Assembly (NCBI GenBank): GCA_018889975.1
Contig: CP076546.1
Span: 2,046,001-2,110,000 of the forward strand
Length of the DNA stretch: 64,000 nucleotides
Reading direction: 5' to 3'
From: Bacillus sp. NP157
Lineage (GTDB): Bacteria; Pseudomonadota; Gammaproteobacteria; Xanthomonadales; Rhodanobacteraceae
The translations under genes and the position numbers were made by a program. Below are positions 29,141-38,395 of this stretch, one piece after another. Below the pieces are notes generated by a model. The model was not told the DNA's origin, searched no databases, and saw only the letters and a program-made list of their open reading frames with translations. Every line of letters starts with the position of its first letter. Position 1 is the first letter of the stretch.

Positions 29141-29375
29141 CCAGCTTGCCCCAGTGATGAAGAGAGCCCTCGGTGCCTACCCTCGAGGCGAGTTCCGCAC
29201 AAGCGAGCGGCCGAAGGCCGATTAAGTACACGGGCCGCGGCTGCGGCCACCCTTGTCGAGCGCGGAGGACCTGTCTGAGCAGCGAGGGTAGGCACCGAGG
29301 GCTGTCCTGCGACCGAGCCCGAGCGCCGCGCGGACGACCATCGCGCGCAGGCGCGCTCCTACAAGGCGGCGGTTC
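29141..29375 (+). repeat. Dispersed 235-bp structured repeat, copy 1
   Basis: About 94 percent identical by eye to 55968-56203 (some 14 differences). A perfect 21-bp inverted repeat (arms 29165-29185 and 29283-29303) encloses 97 nt, which holds smaller inverted pairs (CGGCC-GAA-GGCCG and GGCCGC-GGCT-GCGGCC). A REP ends the right side (29339-29363). No protein is credible here, although short frames exist. A structured RNA or a non-autonomous mobile element are both possible. Confidence 0.8.
29339..29363 (-). repeat. REP-like palindrome (inverted)
   Basis: Copy at the right end of the first 235-bp repeat, in the same orientation as the one at 29072; the two REPs flank the repeat unit directly. 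Confidence 0.82.
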
Positions 29376-29487
29376 GCTCGGTACAGCCCGGGGGTTCGGC
29401 CGATACAGGGCGGCGGTTCGAGGTTCGGCCGGAGGCCGTTGGACATGGCCGCTGAAGGCGGCACCCGCTTGCGGTAGGCTTAGGGCC

Positions 29488-29706
29488 ATGGCAAACCGCG
29501 ACCAGCTCCAGACGATGCTCGCCCGCCTCGACACCGAGGTGGCCACCGGCCTGCGCGACAACCGCGACCCCGACGCCTTCTGGCCCACCTTCGCCGAACA
29601 ATCCGACAGCGTCCTCCAGGCCGCCGGACCCGACGACTTCGACTGGGTCAGCGCCGAAATCTCCGCCATCCTCACCCGCCACGGCATCTCCATCCCCGAA
29701 GCCTGA
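29488..29706 (+). CDS. Small hypothetical protein
   Basis: I do not recognise this 72-residue acidic protein ([20 protein letters not shown] start, [20 protein letters not shown] end); it is likely a small helical bundle. The ATG at 29488 has a weak GGTAGGCTTAGGGCC context. It starts 113 bp after the dispersed repeat and ends 79 bp before the CocE-type gene. Confidence 0.55.
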   Translation: MANRDQLQTMLARLDTEVATGLRDNRDPDAFWPTFAEQSDSVLQAAGPDDFDWVSAEISAILTRHGISIPEA

Positions 29707-29785
29707 CCCTGCCACAAGTCACGATTTACCCGCCATGGCGGGTTTGCCAGACTCAGGCGATCGTCCCGAGCCAAAGGCCAAGCCC

Positions 29786-31768
29786 ATGCGCCACACGCGT
29801 CCTGCCCACCACACCGCAAGGACCGCGCTGTCGGTCGCCCTCGGCGCCACCGCCCTCGCCCTGCTCGCCGGGCCCGTCGCCGCCCAGGCCGTGCTCACCC
29901 CCGAACAGAAACAGACGATCGCCAAGCGCAACGACATCGAGCAGAAACTCCAGGACATCGCCGTCGTGGACCGCAAGGTCATGGTCCGGATGCGCGACGG
30001 CAAACGCATGGTTGCCGACGTCTACCGTCCGAAGAACGCCACCGGCAAGGTCCCGACGATCTTCGTCCGCACCCCGTACAACTTCAATTTCTGGGACGTG
30101 AAGCTCGGCGCGCCGCGCGACATGACCCGCCAGCTCGAAGCGGTGAAACGCGGCTACGCGTACATCGACATGAACGAGCGCGGCCACTACTTCTCCGAAG
30201 GCAACTACGACATCCTCGGCGCGCCGCTCTCCGACGGCGTGGACGAAGTGAAGTGGATCACCTCGCAGCCGTGGTCGAACGGCAAGGTCGGCACCACCGG
30301 CTGCTCGTCCACCGCCGAATGGCAGATGGCCGTGGTCGCCCAGGACACGCCGGGGCTGGCCACGTTCAACGTGCAGGGCTTCGGCGCCGGCGTCGGCCGC
30401 GTAGGGCCTTACTACGAGCAGGGCAACTGGTACCGCGGTGGCGCCGTGCAGATGCTCTTCATCGACTGGCTCTACAAGGAACAGAACCAAGTGCGGCCGA
30501 TGTTCCCGGCCAACACCTCGCAGGCCGACCTGATCCGCGCGTCGAAGATGTTCGACCTCGATTCGCAGCCGCCCGAGGCCGACTGGGACAAGGTGTTCTG
30601 GACCCTCCCCGAGAAAGACATCATGAAGGCGGCCGGTGGCCCGAATGGCATCTTCGCCGACGCCGAGGACGTGCCGACCGGCGGCAACATGGTCGCCCGC
30701 ACGCCGAACAGCGCCGCCTGGTACAAGGGCGGCCTGTGGCACGACAACATGAAGGTCAACAAGCCGGGCCTGTGGTTCATGAGCTGGTTCGACGTCTCGG
30801 TGTCGCCCAACCTCGCCGCATACAACCACGTGCGCGCCACGGCGTCGAAGGACGTGGCCGACCAGCAGTACGCCGTCATCGCACCGGTCCTGCATTGCGC
30901 ATACACCCGCGCCACCGAGCACACCATGATCGGCGACCTCGACGTGGGCGATGCACGCTTCGACTACGACAGCCTGGTCTACGGCTGGTTCGACAAATGG
31001 TTGAAGGGTGTCGACAGCCCGGTCGTCGATAAGCAGGCCAAGGTCATGTACTACGTGATGGGCGAGAACAAGTGGCACAACACGCAGACCTGGCCGCCGG
31101 TAGGCGCTGTGACGCGCGACCTCTACTTCACCAGCGGCGGCAAGGCCAACACGCTTTACGGTGACGGCAAGCTGGTGGCGGAGGCTGGCGGCACGGACCA
31201 GCCCGACCGCTTCATCTACGACCCGATGAACCCGGTCACCACGTTTGGTGGTGGTGGCTGCTGCCAGGGTTCCGCGGTGAAGTTCGGCTCGTTCGACCAG
31301 AACACCCAGCTGGCCCGCAACGACATCCTCGTGTACGACTCCGAACCGTTCAAGGAAGGTACCGAAGTCAGCGGCCCGATCACGGTGACGCTGTACGTGT
31401 CGTCGGATGCGAAGGACACCGACTTCACCTTCAAGGTGATGGACGTCTATCCGGATGGCCGCGCGTTCAACCTCACCGAGAACATCCAGCGCATGCGCTA
31501 TCGCGAGGGATACGACAAGCCGCCGGTGTGGATGAAGGACGGCGAGGTATACAAGGTGACCTTCCAGCCGATCGACACCAGCAACTTCTTCTTCCCGGGG
31601 CACAAGCTGCGCGTGGCGGTTTCCAGCAGCAACTTCCCGCGCTTCGACCGCAACCTCAATACCGGCGGCAACAATTACGACGAAGCCAAAGGCGTCGTCG
31701 CGCACAACGCCGTGCACCACGATGCGGGGCATCCGTCGAAGATCACCTTCACGGTGGTCCCGCGCTGA
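29786..31768 (+). CDS. CocE/NonD-type exported hydrolase
   Basis: A 660-residue hydrolase of the X-Pro dipeptidyl-peptidase/CocE family (alpha/beta hydrolase plus C-terminal jelly roll). Seen: signal peptide ([22 protein letters not shown]), [21 protein letters not shown], the nucleophile elbow [11 protein letters not shown] with the likely Ser in Gly-Cys-Ser-Ser, the His-rich [12 protein letters not shown] segment, and the C-terminal beta domain with [27 protein letters not shown]. Relatives cleave esters or amino-acid esters. ATG at 29786 gives a normal signal peptide. The gene's 3' end is overlapped by a short minus-strand frame (31675-31962). Confidence 0.85.
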   Translation: MRHTRPAHHTARTALSVALGATALALLAGPVAAQAVLTPEQKQTIAKRNDIEQKLQDIAVVDRKVMVRMRDGKRMVADVYRPKNATGKVPTIFVRTPYNFNFWDVKLGAPRDMTRQLEAVKRGYAYIDMNERGHYFSEGNYDILGAPLSDGVDEVKWITSQPWSNGKVGTTGCSSTAEWQMAVVAQDTPGLATFNVQGFGAGVGRVGPYYEQGNWYRGGAVQMLFIDWLYKEQNQVRPMFPANTSQADLIRASKMFDLDSQPPEADWDKVFWTLPEKDIMKAAGGPNGIFADAEDVPTGGNMVARTPNSAAWYKGGLWHDNMKVNKPGLWFMSWFDVSVSPNLAAYNHVRATASKDVADQQYAVIAPVLHCAYTRATEHTMIGDLDVGDARFDYDSLVYGWFDKWLKGVDSPVVDKQAKVMYYVMGENKWHNTQTWPPVGAVTRDLYFTSGGKANTLYGDGKLVAEAGGTDQPDRFIYDPMNPVTTFGGGGCCQGSAVKFGSFDQNTQLARNDILVYDSEPFKEGTEVSGPITVTLYVSSDAKDTDFTFKVMDVYPDGRAFNLTENIQRMRYREGYDKPPVWMKDGEVYKVTFQPIDTSNFFFPGHKLRVAVSSSNFPRFDRNLNTGGNNYDEAKGVVAHNAVHHDAGHPSKITFTVVPR

Positions 31769-31962
31769 CGGTAGCGGGCCTGTAGCCAGCAACGTGCGTC
31801 GCCGCGGTCGGGGCGGCGCACGTTGTGCAGGATGATATCCGTGCTGCTACCCGAGGCCATGACGGCCTCCGGCTGCGACATGACCACGACGTGGCGGTCG
31901 TTCCCGCCGGTGAAGTCGACCAGGTTCATGAAGCAATAAACGATCGCGATGACGAACCACAT
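31675..31962 (-). CDS. Possible small membrane-associated protein
   Basis: A 95-residue frame whose ATG at 31962 has an excellent ribosome-binding site (AAGGAGAGCGAC). It begins [17 protein letters not shown], a hydrophobic segment, then turns polar. It lies 14 bp downstream of the LytTR regulator on the same strand, so it would be the third gene of the lytS-lytR-like unit. It overlaps the CocE-type gene for its last 94 bp, so only the first part has independent support. I do not recognise it. Confidence 0.4.
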   Translation of the reverse strand: MWFVIAIVYCFMNLVDFTGGNDRHVVVMSQPEAVMASGSSTDIILHNVRRPDRGDARCWLQARYRQRGTTVKVIFDGCPASWCTALCATTPLASS

Positions 31963-31976
31963 GTCGCTCTCCTTCG

Positions 31977-32744
31977 TCACATGGCGCGGAAGATGGCCAT
32001 GAACGGCTGGCTCACGGTGAGGGTTTCCGGTCGGCCGCGCAGGCGCAGGCAACCGCGGCCGCCGTCGTCGCGCTCGACGGAAGCGACCTGGCGCAGGTTC
32101 ACGATGGTGGATCGGTGGATCTGCCGGAACGTGCGCGGATCCAGTTGCACCAGCAACTCGCGGATCGGCCGGCTGAGCAACGCGTCGCCGTCGGCCGTGG
32201 CCACCAGCGTGTATTTGTTGTCCGCGCGGAAATAGATCACGTCCTCGACGAGGATCAGGCGCGTGGCCTTGCCCGTGCTCGCGGTGATCCACGTGAGCGG
32301 CTCGTCGGGCGTGCTCTCGAACTGGTCGCGCATGTCCTGGGCCAGCCGGCCGGTGCGACTGGCATGCTTTTCCGCGTCGAGCAGGCGGCTGCGCAGGCGC
32401 TCCACGGTTTGCGTCATGCGTTCGGCCGATACCGGCTTGAGCAGGTAATCCACGGCGCCGCGTTCGAAGGCGTCCACGGCGTATTGGTCGTAGGCAGTGA
32501 TGAACACGACGAGCGTGCGTGGGCTGGCATCGGCCGCCGCGGCGGCCACTTCCATGCCGGTGAGGCCGGGCATGCGGATATCGAGGAAGGCGACGTCGGG
32601 CCGGTGTTCGACGATGGCGTCGAGCGCCTCGCCACCGTCTTCGGCGACCGCGACGACCTGTAACTCGGGCCATGCGCGGGCCAGCTCGCGCTGGAGCGCG
32701 GCGGACAGCAGCTTCTCGTCCTCGGCGATGATGCACTTAGGCAT
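31977..32744 (-). CDS. LytTR-family response regulator
   Basis: A 255-residue response regulator: receiver (residues 1-120; Asp9 of the acidic pocket in IIAEDEK, phospho-acceptor Asp55 in FLDIRMPG, Lys in LLKPVS) and a LytTR DNA-binding domain (about 150-250, RLILVEDVIYFRADNKYTLVAT and FRQIHRSTIVNLRQVASVERDDGG). LytTR regulators bind direct repeats upstream of target genes. The start at 32744 lies inside the end of the kinase gene (8-bp overlap), so translation is coupled. The partner kinase is the LytS-like gene. Confidence 0.9.
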   Translation of the reverse strand: MPKCIIAEDEKLLSAALQRELARAWPELQVVAVAEDGGEALDAIVEHRPDVAFLDIRMPGLTGMEVAAAAADASPRTLVVFITAYDQYAVDAFERGAVDYLLKPVSAERMTQTVERLRSRLLDAEKHASRTGRLAQDMRDQFESTPDEPLTWITASTGKATRLILVEDVIYFRADNKYTLVATADGDALLSRPIRELLVQLDPRTFRQIHRSTIVNLRQVASVERDDGGRGCLRLRGRPETLTVSQPFMAIFRAM

Positions 32745-33981
32745 GGGTGGCCTCCGCCGTCGCGGGCAGGCTGATCGTCGCGGCGACGCCGTTGGGGAAG
32801 TTGTTGCCGATGGTGAAATGCGCCGCGCTGCCGTAGGTGAGGCGCAGTCGCTCACGCAGGTTACGCAGGCCGATACCGGTGCCGGCACCATCGGTGCGCA
32901 GGCCCATGCCATCGTCGGCCACGGTGAGCGACAGGCCACTGGCATCCCTGCCTGCACGGATCCAGATGCCACCACCGCCGGGCTTCGGTTCCAGGCCGTG
33001 CTTGATCGCGTTCTCGACCAGCGTCTGCAGCATCATCGTCGGCATCGGCAGCGGCAGGCATCCCTCGGGCACGTCGACGTGCACGGTCAGGCGATCGCCC
33101 ATGCGCAGTTGCATGATCTCCAGCCACGCGGTCGAACGCTCGAGCTCCTGGCCGACCGTCGACAGCGAGCCATCGGTTTTCGGCAGCGAGCGACGTAGGT
33201 AGTCGATCAGGTGGCCGAGCATCCGGTCGGCGCGTGCGGGGTCCGTGCGAACCAGTTCCTGTGCGCTGGCCAGCGTGTTGTAGAGGAAGTGCGGCTCGAC
33301 CTGTGCCTGTAACAGCGTGAGCTGCGCGGCGGTGAGCTCCTTTTCCATCGCCGTCTGCCGGGCGTCGGCGCGCTCGCGGCTGTGCCGTTCGGTGATGCGC
33401 TGGGTCAGGGCACGCACCAGCGTCTCGACCATTTCAAGTGCAACGCCGCCATCGGGATTGAACCAGTCCGTCCACGCGCCGCTATCCGGCTCGCAGGCGA
33501 ACAGCACCGTGCAGCCGCCGTCGGCAGGGACCACCGTCGCACTCACCCGCGTGTTGCGCTGGAACGGATCGTGCGGGCGACGCTGCCGCCACGGCACCGA
33601 CTGCGGCTCGACCATGGCCTGGCGAATCAAGCCACGCACCTGCAAGCCACCACGCACCGCCGCCACGTCCTGGATATCGGGCAGGCCGCGCACGACGCCC
33701 TCGACCAGGTCCAGCGTTTCATTCGCGCCATACGGCACTTCCACCCGGCGACGCTGGCGATTGGCCACTGTTTCCGGATCGACCCGGCCAGCAATCGTCT
33801 TTACCCGGTAGAGATGCGTCACGCCGCGTGCCAGCGCGAGAAGCAGGCCGACCAGCCACGCCAGCGTGAAGAACCAGGGGAAATCACGCGTCCAGTCGAA
33901 CGATTCCCACACCACCATGAGGACGCACAACGCGGCCACCCACGCGGCGATGAGGCGTACAAGGAAACGAATGCTGGCCAT
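32737..33981 (-). CDS. LytS-type sensor histidine kinase
   Basis: A 414-residue kinase with two N-terminal membrane helices (residues about 8-28 and 34-54), a cytoplasmic PAS-less linker, the His_kinase domain with His231 in QVEPHFLYNT, and the ATPase (Asn-box ENAIKHGLEP, Gly-rich DDGMGL and GTGIGLRNLRERL). This is the short-loop HK8-type kinase that pairs with LytTR regulators. A ribosome-binding site AAGGGAG lies about 9 nt before the ATG at 33981; earlier in-frame starts lie in a region with no signal. The input is unknown. Confidence 0.88.
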   Translation of the reverse strand: MASIRFLVRLIAAWVAALCVLMVVWESFDWTRDFPWFFTLAWLVGLLLALARGVTHLYRVKTIAGRVDPETVANRQRRRVEVPYGANETLDLVEGVVRGLPDIQDVAAVRGGLQVRGLIRQAMVEPQSVPWRQRRPHDPFQRNTRVSATVVPADGGCTVLFACEPDSGAWTDWFNPDGGVALEMVETLVRALTQRITERHSRERADARQTAMEKELTAAQLTLLQAQVEPHFLYNTLASAQELVRTDPARADRMLGHLIDYLRRSLPKTDGSLSTVGQELERSTAWLEIMQLRMGDRLTVHVDVPEGCLPLPMPTMMLQTLVENAIKHGLEPKPGGGGIWIRAGRDASGLSLTVADDGMGLRTDGAGTGIGLRNLRERLRLTYGSAAHFTIGNNFPNGVAATISLPATAEATHA

Positions 33982-34195
33982 GCGAGGCACTCCCTTCAGG
34001 ATGGCGGCGAGCATACGACGGCATGCACGCCACCCGGCGCGCCAGCCGACGAAACGGCACATACGCCGACGAAATCCCGCCATCCGCGCCTGCACCGCGT
34101 ACCGCGGCGCAGCATGACCTCGGCGGCTTTAGGGTCCATTCTCGGGAAACGGCTTACGCGGTGGGGACCGCAGGCCACGACAAAGGGGCTAATGC

Positions 34196-34531
34196 ATGGC
34201 TTTGCTGCTCATCGTTTTCGCTGTCGTCGTACTCGCGATCTACCTCGGCATCCAGCTGTTGCCGAAGAACCATCCGTCCAACTGGCTACTCGGCATCGTC
34301 GGCGGTGCCTGCCTCATCCTGGCGTGGTACGCCATCTTCCGTCCGATGCTCATCGCCTCTGGCAGCAGCGACCCGTCGCTGGCCACGCTTGGCCTCACCG
34401 CCGCCGGCATCGTCTCGTGCACGCTCGGCATCATCTGCCTCGGCGTCTGCGTCTGGCGCGACCCCGCTCGCTTCTGGATGCTCTCGATCGTCTTCATTGG
34501 CGTCATCGGCGCCACGCAAGTCACCGCGTAA
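34196..34531 (+). CDS. Small membrane protein, unknown function
   Basis: A 111-residue protein with three to four hydrophobic stretches (about 3-23, 30-47, 65-87, 92-109), so nearly all of it is membrane. I do not recognise a family. AAAGGGGC precedes the ATG at 34196. It is divergent from the LytS-like gene, with a 214-bp gap, and ends 28 bp before a REP. Confidence 0.6.
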   Translation: MALLLIVFAVVVLAIYLGIQLLPKNHPSNWLLGIVGGACLILAWYAIFRPMLIASGSSDPSLATLGLTAAGIVSCTLGIICLGVCVWRDPARFWMLSIVFIGVIGATQVTA

Positions 34532-34559
34532 TCAAGCCGCGCGCCCTACAGCCCACCCC

Positions 34560-34584
34560 TGTAGGAGCGCGCCCGCGCGCGACC
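34560..34584 (+). repeat. REP-like palindrome
   Basis: Copy of the GTAGGAGCGCGCCCGCGCGC type, between the small membrane protein gene and the converging LD-carboxypeptidase-like gene. Confidence 0.85.
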
Positions 34585-34601
34585 GTCCACCACGCGACCC
34601 A

Positions 34602-35531
34602 TCACCCCGCCACGGCCCGGTAACCCCGCGCCGACAGATACGCGTTCCCGTCGCGCACCTCGAGCACGCCCTTCGCACCAAAGGGTAGCGTCCACTTGTC
34701 CGGCCCATGGCCAAACGCCAACCCGCGCACCATCGGCAACCCACACGCGACGCTGAAACGCTCCAGCGCATGGTCGATGTCGTAGCCATTGTCGTATTCG
34801 CTGACACGCTGGCCGCCCAGGCCGCCGAGCAGGATCGCGCGCTGTCCCGACAACACACCGGCCAGCAAGAGTTCGTAGAGCATCCGCTCGATACGGTAGG
34901 CCTGCTCGCCGGTCTCTTCGATGTAGAGAATGCCGTCGTCGACCGTCGGCAGGTACGGCGTACCGACCAGGCTGCATAGCGCCGACAGGTTACCGCCCCA
35001 CAACGTGCCTTCCACCTGCATCGGCGGCGTGCCCTCGCAGGCCCAGGCGACGTCGGCAACGGGACCCTGCAGGGTTTGCCAGAAATGCCGCCAGGTGGTT
35101 TCGCGCAGGTAACCGGCACCGAAATCCTGGACCAGCATCGGGCCATGCAGGCTGCCGATATTGCACTTGGCCAGCAAAGCGCACTGGATGGCGGTGAAGT
35201 CGCCATGTCCGACGAACACGCAGGGATCTTGCGCGAAACGTGCTTTCAGGCCGGCGTAGTCGAGCTTGTCCAGCAATGCGATGGCGCCATAGCCGCCACA
35301 GATCGCCATGGCGACATCGGGCATGGGTTCATCCGGATCGGCCAGCCGGTTGATGTCGGCGGCGCGTTCGGCATCGCTGCCGGCGAAACGCAGGGCAACG
35401 CGGTCGAGGACACTGCCGCCGAGCACGCGGTGCCCGGCGGCTTCCAGACGTTCGACGGCGCGGTGGCAGGCGGCGCGATCTTCTGCGTAACCGGACGGGG
35501 CAAGAAGCCGTATATCGAGTCGTTTCGGCAT
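34602..35531 (-). CDS. LD-carboxypeptidase (S66) homologue lacking the catalytic Ser
   Basis: A 309-residue protein similar along its whole length to LdcA, which removes D-Ala from murein tetrapeptides during cytoplasmic peptidoglycan recycling. Seen: LLAPSGYAEDRAA at the start, CGGYGAIALLDKLD, GTLWGGNLSALCSLVGTPYLP, the Glu in ILYIEETGEQAYRIERML and the His in LAFGHGPDKWTLPFGA. The nucleophile motif should read GHSDFTAIQC; here it is GHGDFTAIQC: the Ser codon is GGC (35202-35204), one base away from AGC. Glu and His of the triad are kept. So it may be inactive, or the change may be a mutation or sequencing error. Start at 35531 with no strong ribosome-binding site. Confidence 0.85.
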   Translation of the reverse strand: MPKRLDIRLLAPSGYAEDRAACHRAVERLEAAGHRVLGGSVLDRVALRFAGSDAERAADINRLADPDEPMPDVAMAICGGYGAIALLDKLDYAGLKARFAQDPCVFVGHGDFTAIQCALLAKCNIGSLHGPMLVQDFGAGYLRETTWRHFWQTLQGPVADVAWACEGTPPMQVEGTLWGGNLSALCSLVGTPYLPTVDDGILYIEETGEQAYRIERMLYELLLAGVLSGQRAILLGGLGGQRVSEYDNGYDIDHALERFSVACGLPMVRGLAFGHGPDKWTLPFGAKGVLEVRDGNAYLSARGYRAVAG

Positions 35532-35674
35532 GTGATGCAAGCTAGGACTTGCATTACCAATACCTCTACGCTCGCCGAAAGGCAACCCGAAGTTGCTTCC
35601 GTCCCTGCCGACCACCTGCACCACCGCACCACTCCCTGCCGGTCGTCCCTGTCAATCAACAGGCCTGCGTCACA

Positions 35675-36649
35675 TCACAGGTCGTCGATTTCCTCCATGG
35701 CGAGGTCATCCGGCACGCTGCGGGTAAGGGTTTCGCGCGGCTGTTCGCCGAACACGCTGCGGTACTTTTCCGCGAAACGCGACAGGTCCCACATGCCACA
35801 GCTGAGCGCCACGGACTTGACCGACCGACGCCCCGCTTCCGCGGTAACCAGGCTGCGATGCGCGGTGCACAGGCGCAACATGGCCAGGTAGCGGTTCGGC
35901 GGGATGCCGAGCAGGTCGTCGAAGGCGTAACGCAGCCCGCGTTCGCTGGCACCCGCCGCCTGGCAGAGCTCTTGCGAGTAGATATCGCGACGAAGGTTGG
36001 CGCGCATGAAGCGCTCCGCCCGTCGCATCACCTGGTAGTGCGCGCGACGGCCACGCGACGCAACCGGGCGATCCTCTGAGGAAGAACTCAACGCAACACG
36101 AATGTGTTCGTCGAGCAGGTCTTCCACCGGGTTGAAGCTGGGCTCCTCGCTATCGCGGACGCGATCGCGGATCTGTCGCCATGCACGGCGCAGCGGTTCG
36201 GAGGTCACCCCGAACAAACGCAGGCGTTGCGCGGCCATGTCGACATCGGCGTGGTCGGAGGCCATGAAACGGGCCCGGAAGCGGGCATACGGCGCGACCA
36301 CCAGGGTGAAGCGGGTACCTCGCTCGAACATGAAGTCGGTGGGCGTGCCGCGCAGCAACGTCACCGCCATTTCCGATTCGATGCCTACGCCCTGGCACCA
36401 GCTGCGCTCACCGGCTTCATGCAGGTAAACGAGGATGCAGGAGTCGTCGGGCACGGTGAGCGAGCCGCGCACGTCGAAATCCAGGTGGGCCGTGAAGTAG
36501 GTGACGCCATCGTGCGTTCGCGAGGCAACGGCGGCCCGAGGTCGCGCGGGGCTGAGCGTGAGCAGGTCGACGTCGCATACGCCGAGCGCTGCGCCCAGGG
36601 TAACGAGGTCGAAATCCTCGAGGTCTCGGGCATCGAGAGGCCGCGTCAT
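35675..36649 (-). CDS. AraC-family transcriptional regulator
   Basis: A 324-residue AraC regulator: a non-typical N-terminal domain (residues 1-170, with FTAHLDFDVRGSLTVPDD and VYLHEAGERSWCQGVG) and the C-terminal double HTH (about 225-315, IYSQELCQAAGASERGLRYAFDDLLGIPPNRYLAMLRL and VALSCGMWDLSRFAEKYRSVFGEQPRETL). A GGAGGG ribosome-binding site lies 8 nt before the ATG at 36649. Its target is not obvious: the upstream neighbour on the + side is a 234-bp gap, then the YegD gene on the same strand. Confidence 0.85.
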   Translation of the reverse strand: MTRPLDARDLEDFDLVTLGAALGVCDVDLLTLSPARPRAAVASRTHDGVTYFTAHLDFDVRGSLTVPDDSCILVYLHEAGERSWCQGVGIESEMAVTLLRGTPTDFMFERGTRFTLVVAPYARFRARFMASDHADVDMAAQRLRLFGVTSEPLRRAWRQIRDRVRDSEEPSFNPVEDLLDEHIRVALSSSSEDRPVASRGRRAHYQVMRRAERFMRANLRRDIYSQELCQAAGASERGLRYAFDDLLGIPPNRYLAMLRLCTAHRSLVTAEAGRRSVKSVALSCGMWDLSRFAEKYRSVFGEQPRETLTRSVPDDLAMEEIDDL

Positions 36650-36883
36650 GCGAGCGCCCTCCATGTCCTGGTGGCGACGCCAACGGCTGCTGTCCTGCCA
36701 TCGGTCCGGAAACGATCTGTCCACAGTCCCATACGCACCCCCGCGTTATCCAGGTGAGCCCCACGCCCACCCACGCTTGAAACTCCATAGGCGTGATACC
36801 GCCCGGAATCGGACGGCCCCCGCCGCTATAACTAACCGTGTAAGGGACGAAATGCCAGCGATTTGTGAAAGTGCCGAATTAGC

Positions 36884-38275
36884 TTAGGAACGCTCGGAAA
36901 CATTTGACAGAACTGGCAAAATAGCTGCTTGTGCGAGTCCGGAAACGACACCTAGCGAGGGGTCGCCGTGCACGACCGGGATGCCCGGGAAGCTGGCTGC
37001 GACGCGCGCACGAACTTGCGGCGAGCGGGAGGTGCCGCCGGTGAGGAAAATGCTGGTCGGGGCGTCCGCCGCGATGTCGGTTCCGGCGGTGGCGAGCAGG
37101 CGCGCCATGCGGTCGAGGAAGTCTTCCGAGGCCGCGTCGAAATCGGCCGACACGGCCGCACTGGCCAGGCCGGGCTCGATGAAGTCCAGCGCGGCCGAGG
37201 CCTCGCCTGCGCCGGAAAGCTCGATTTTCATGCGCTCCGCGGACTGGTTCAGCCGCGTAGTCGCACCCGTGCCCTGCAACGCACGCAGGCGCGACGCGAA
37301 AGGCTCATCGACCATCTTGTAGTCCTGCCTGCGGAATTCGCGCTGTTTCGGAAGGTTGTGCACGCTCGCCGCTTCCACGAAATGGTGCACGGGCACCCCC
37401 GACACATCCTTGCCGAACAGCGGCATGAAGCTGTGCAGGCTCATCCCCACGTCCAGGTCGGTGCCGCCGCGCGGCAAGCCCCAGCTGCGATGCATCACCG
37501 GCGCCTCGCCGGCGCCGAGCTCGGCATAGGCCACGTCGGTCGTACCGCCGCCGATGTCGACGATGAGGGCGCGCTGCCGCTCCGCCAGGGACAGGTGGTA
37601 GTGCATGGCCGCCGCCGCCGGCTCTTCCAGGAACGAGACCGCGTCGAACCCGGCCACGCCCGCGGCTTCGCGCAGGATGCCCAGGGCCTGGTCGCCACCG
37701 GCCGGGCCCATCGAACTGCGGAACTCCACGGGGCGGCCAATGACCGCCTCGCGCACCGGGGTGCCGAACTGGCGGGTCGCGACCAGCCGGACGTGCTCGA
37801 GGATGTGTGCCGCGATGCTGACGATGGTCTTGCGCACGCGGCTGTCCAGCTTGAAGCCGAACATGGACTTGGGCGATTCGATCAGGTTGCCGGTGCCCTC
37901 TTCGAGGTAGGCCTCGACGGCTTCCTCGCCGAACAGGGCGTCCTGGAAGCTGGCCACCGACGAGGAAGCCTCGCGGATCCGCTCCTCCATCCACTGGCGG
38001 CGGACGATCCGGATCGCGTCCCGGCGCACGTCGCGCTCGGCGCGCGGGCTGCGTCCCGTGCGGCGCTCGTCGGCGCGGGTGCTGCGCACGATCGCGTCCA
38101 CCTCGGCCTCGAGCACGGGGGTCAGGACGAAGTCGTCGAAGTCCGGGACCACCTCTGGGAAGAACACGGCGGTGCGGAACTGGCGTTCGTCGCCGAAGCG
38201 GACCAGCTGCAACTGGCCGTCCACGATGGCCGCTGCCGCGGAATAGCTGGTGCCGAAGTCGATGCCGATGCGCAT
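36884..38275 (-). CDS. yegD: YegD-type Hsp70 relative
   Basis: A 463-residue protein of the Hsp70/actin ATPase fold without the peptide-binding lid of DnaK, as in YegD. Seen: the phosphate-1 motif GIDFGTSYSAAA at the N-terminus, phosphate-2 IVDIGGGTTDVAYAEL, the adenosine motif FLTGGTSRSPQVRARV, and AVIGRPVEF and LEEPAAAAMHY of the connecting helices. A true substrate-binding domain is absent, so a chaperone role is uncertain. The ATG at 38275 begins MRIGIDFGTSYSA directly at the first strand. Confidence 0.88.
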   Translation of the reverse strand: MRIGIDFGTSYSAAAAIVDGQLQLVRFGDERQFRTAVFFPEVVPDFDDFVLTPVLEAEVDAIVRSTRADERRTGRSPRAERDVRRDAIRIVRRQWMEERIREASSSVASFQDALFGEEAVEAYLEEGTGNLIESPKSMFGFKLDSRVRKTIVSIAAHILEHVRLVATRQFGTPVREAVIGRPVEFRSSMGPAGGDQALGILREAAGVAGFDAVSFLEEPAAAAMHYHLSLAERQRALIVDIGGGTTDVAYAELGAGEAPVMHRSWGLPRGGTDLDVGMSLHSFMPLFGKDVSGVPVHHFVEAASVHNLPKQREFRRQDYKMVDEPFASRLRALQGTGATTRLNQSAERMKIELSGAGEASAALDFIEPGLASAAVSADFDAASEDFLDRMARLLATAGTDIAADAPTSIFLTGGTSRSPQVRARVAASFPGIPVVHGDPSLGVVSGLAQAAILPVLSNVSERS

Positions 38276-38395
38276 GGAATGGGTCTTCTGGGCGGCGAAA
38301 AGCCGACCATTATGACCTGCCTGCGTATCAGGCGACAGCGGGACGGATGCGGCTACACTCAGGATCCGAGCCACTGACGCCGGGGATCCCCACCG

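Noticed and set aside
29173-29487. Upstream extension of the small gene at 29488 through the dispersed repeat (peptides rich in Arg, Gly, Pro)
   Set aside because: The translated part is GC-rich repeat DNA containing the REP; the same frame in copy 2 is not followed by a homologous protein. The ATG at 29488 is used instead.
29753-31792. A 679-residue open frame on the minus strand over the CocE-type gene
   Set aside because: Antisense shadow; the + strand frame has a signal peptide and the CocE motifs.
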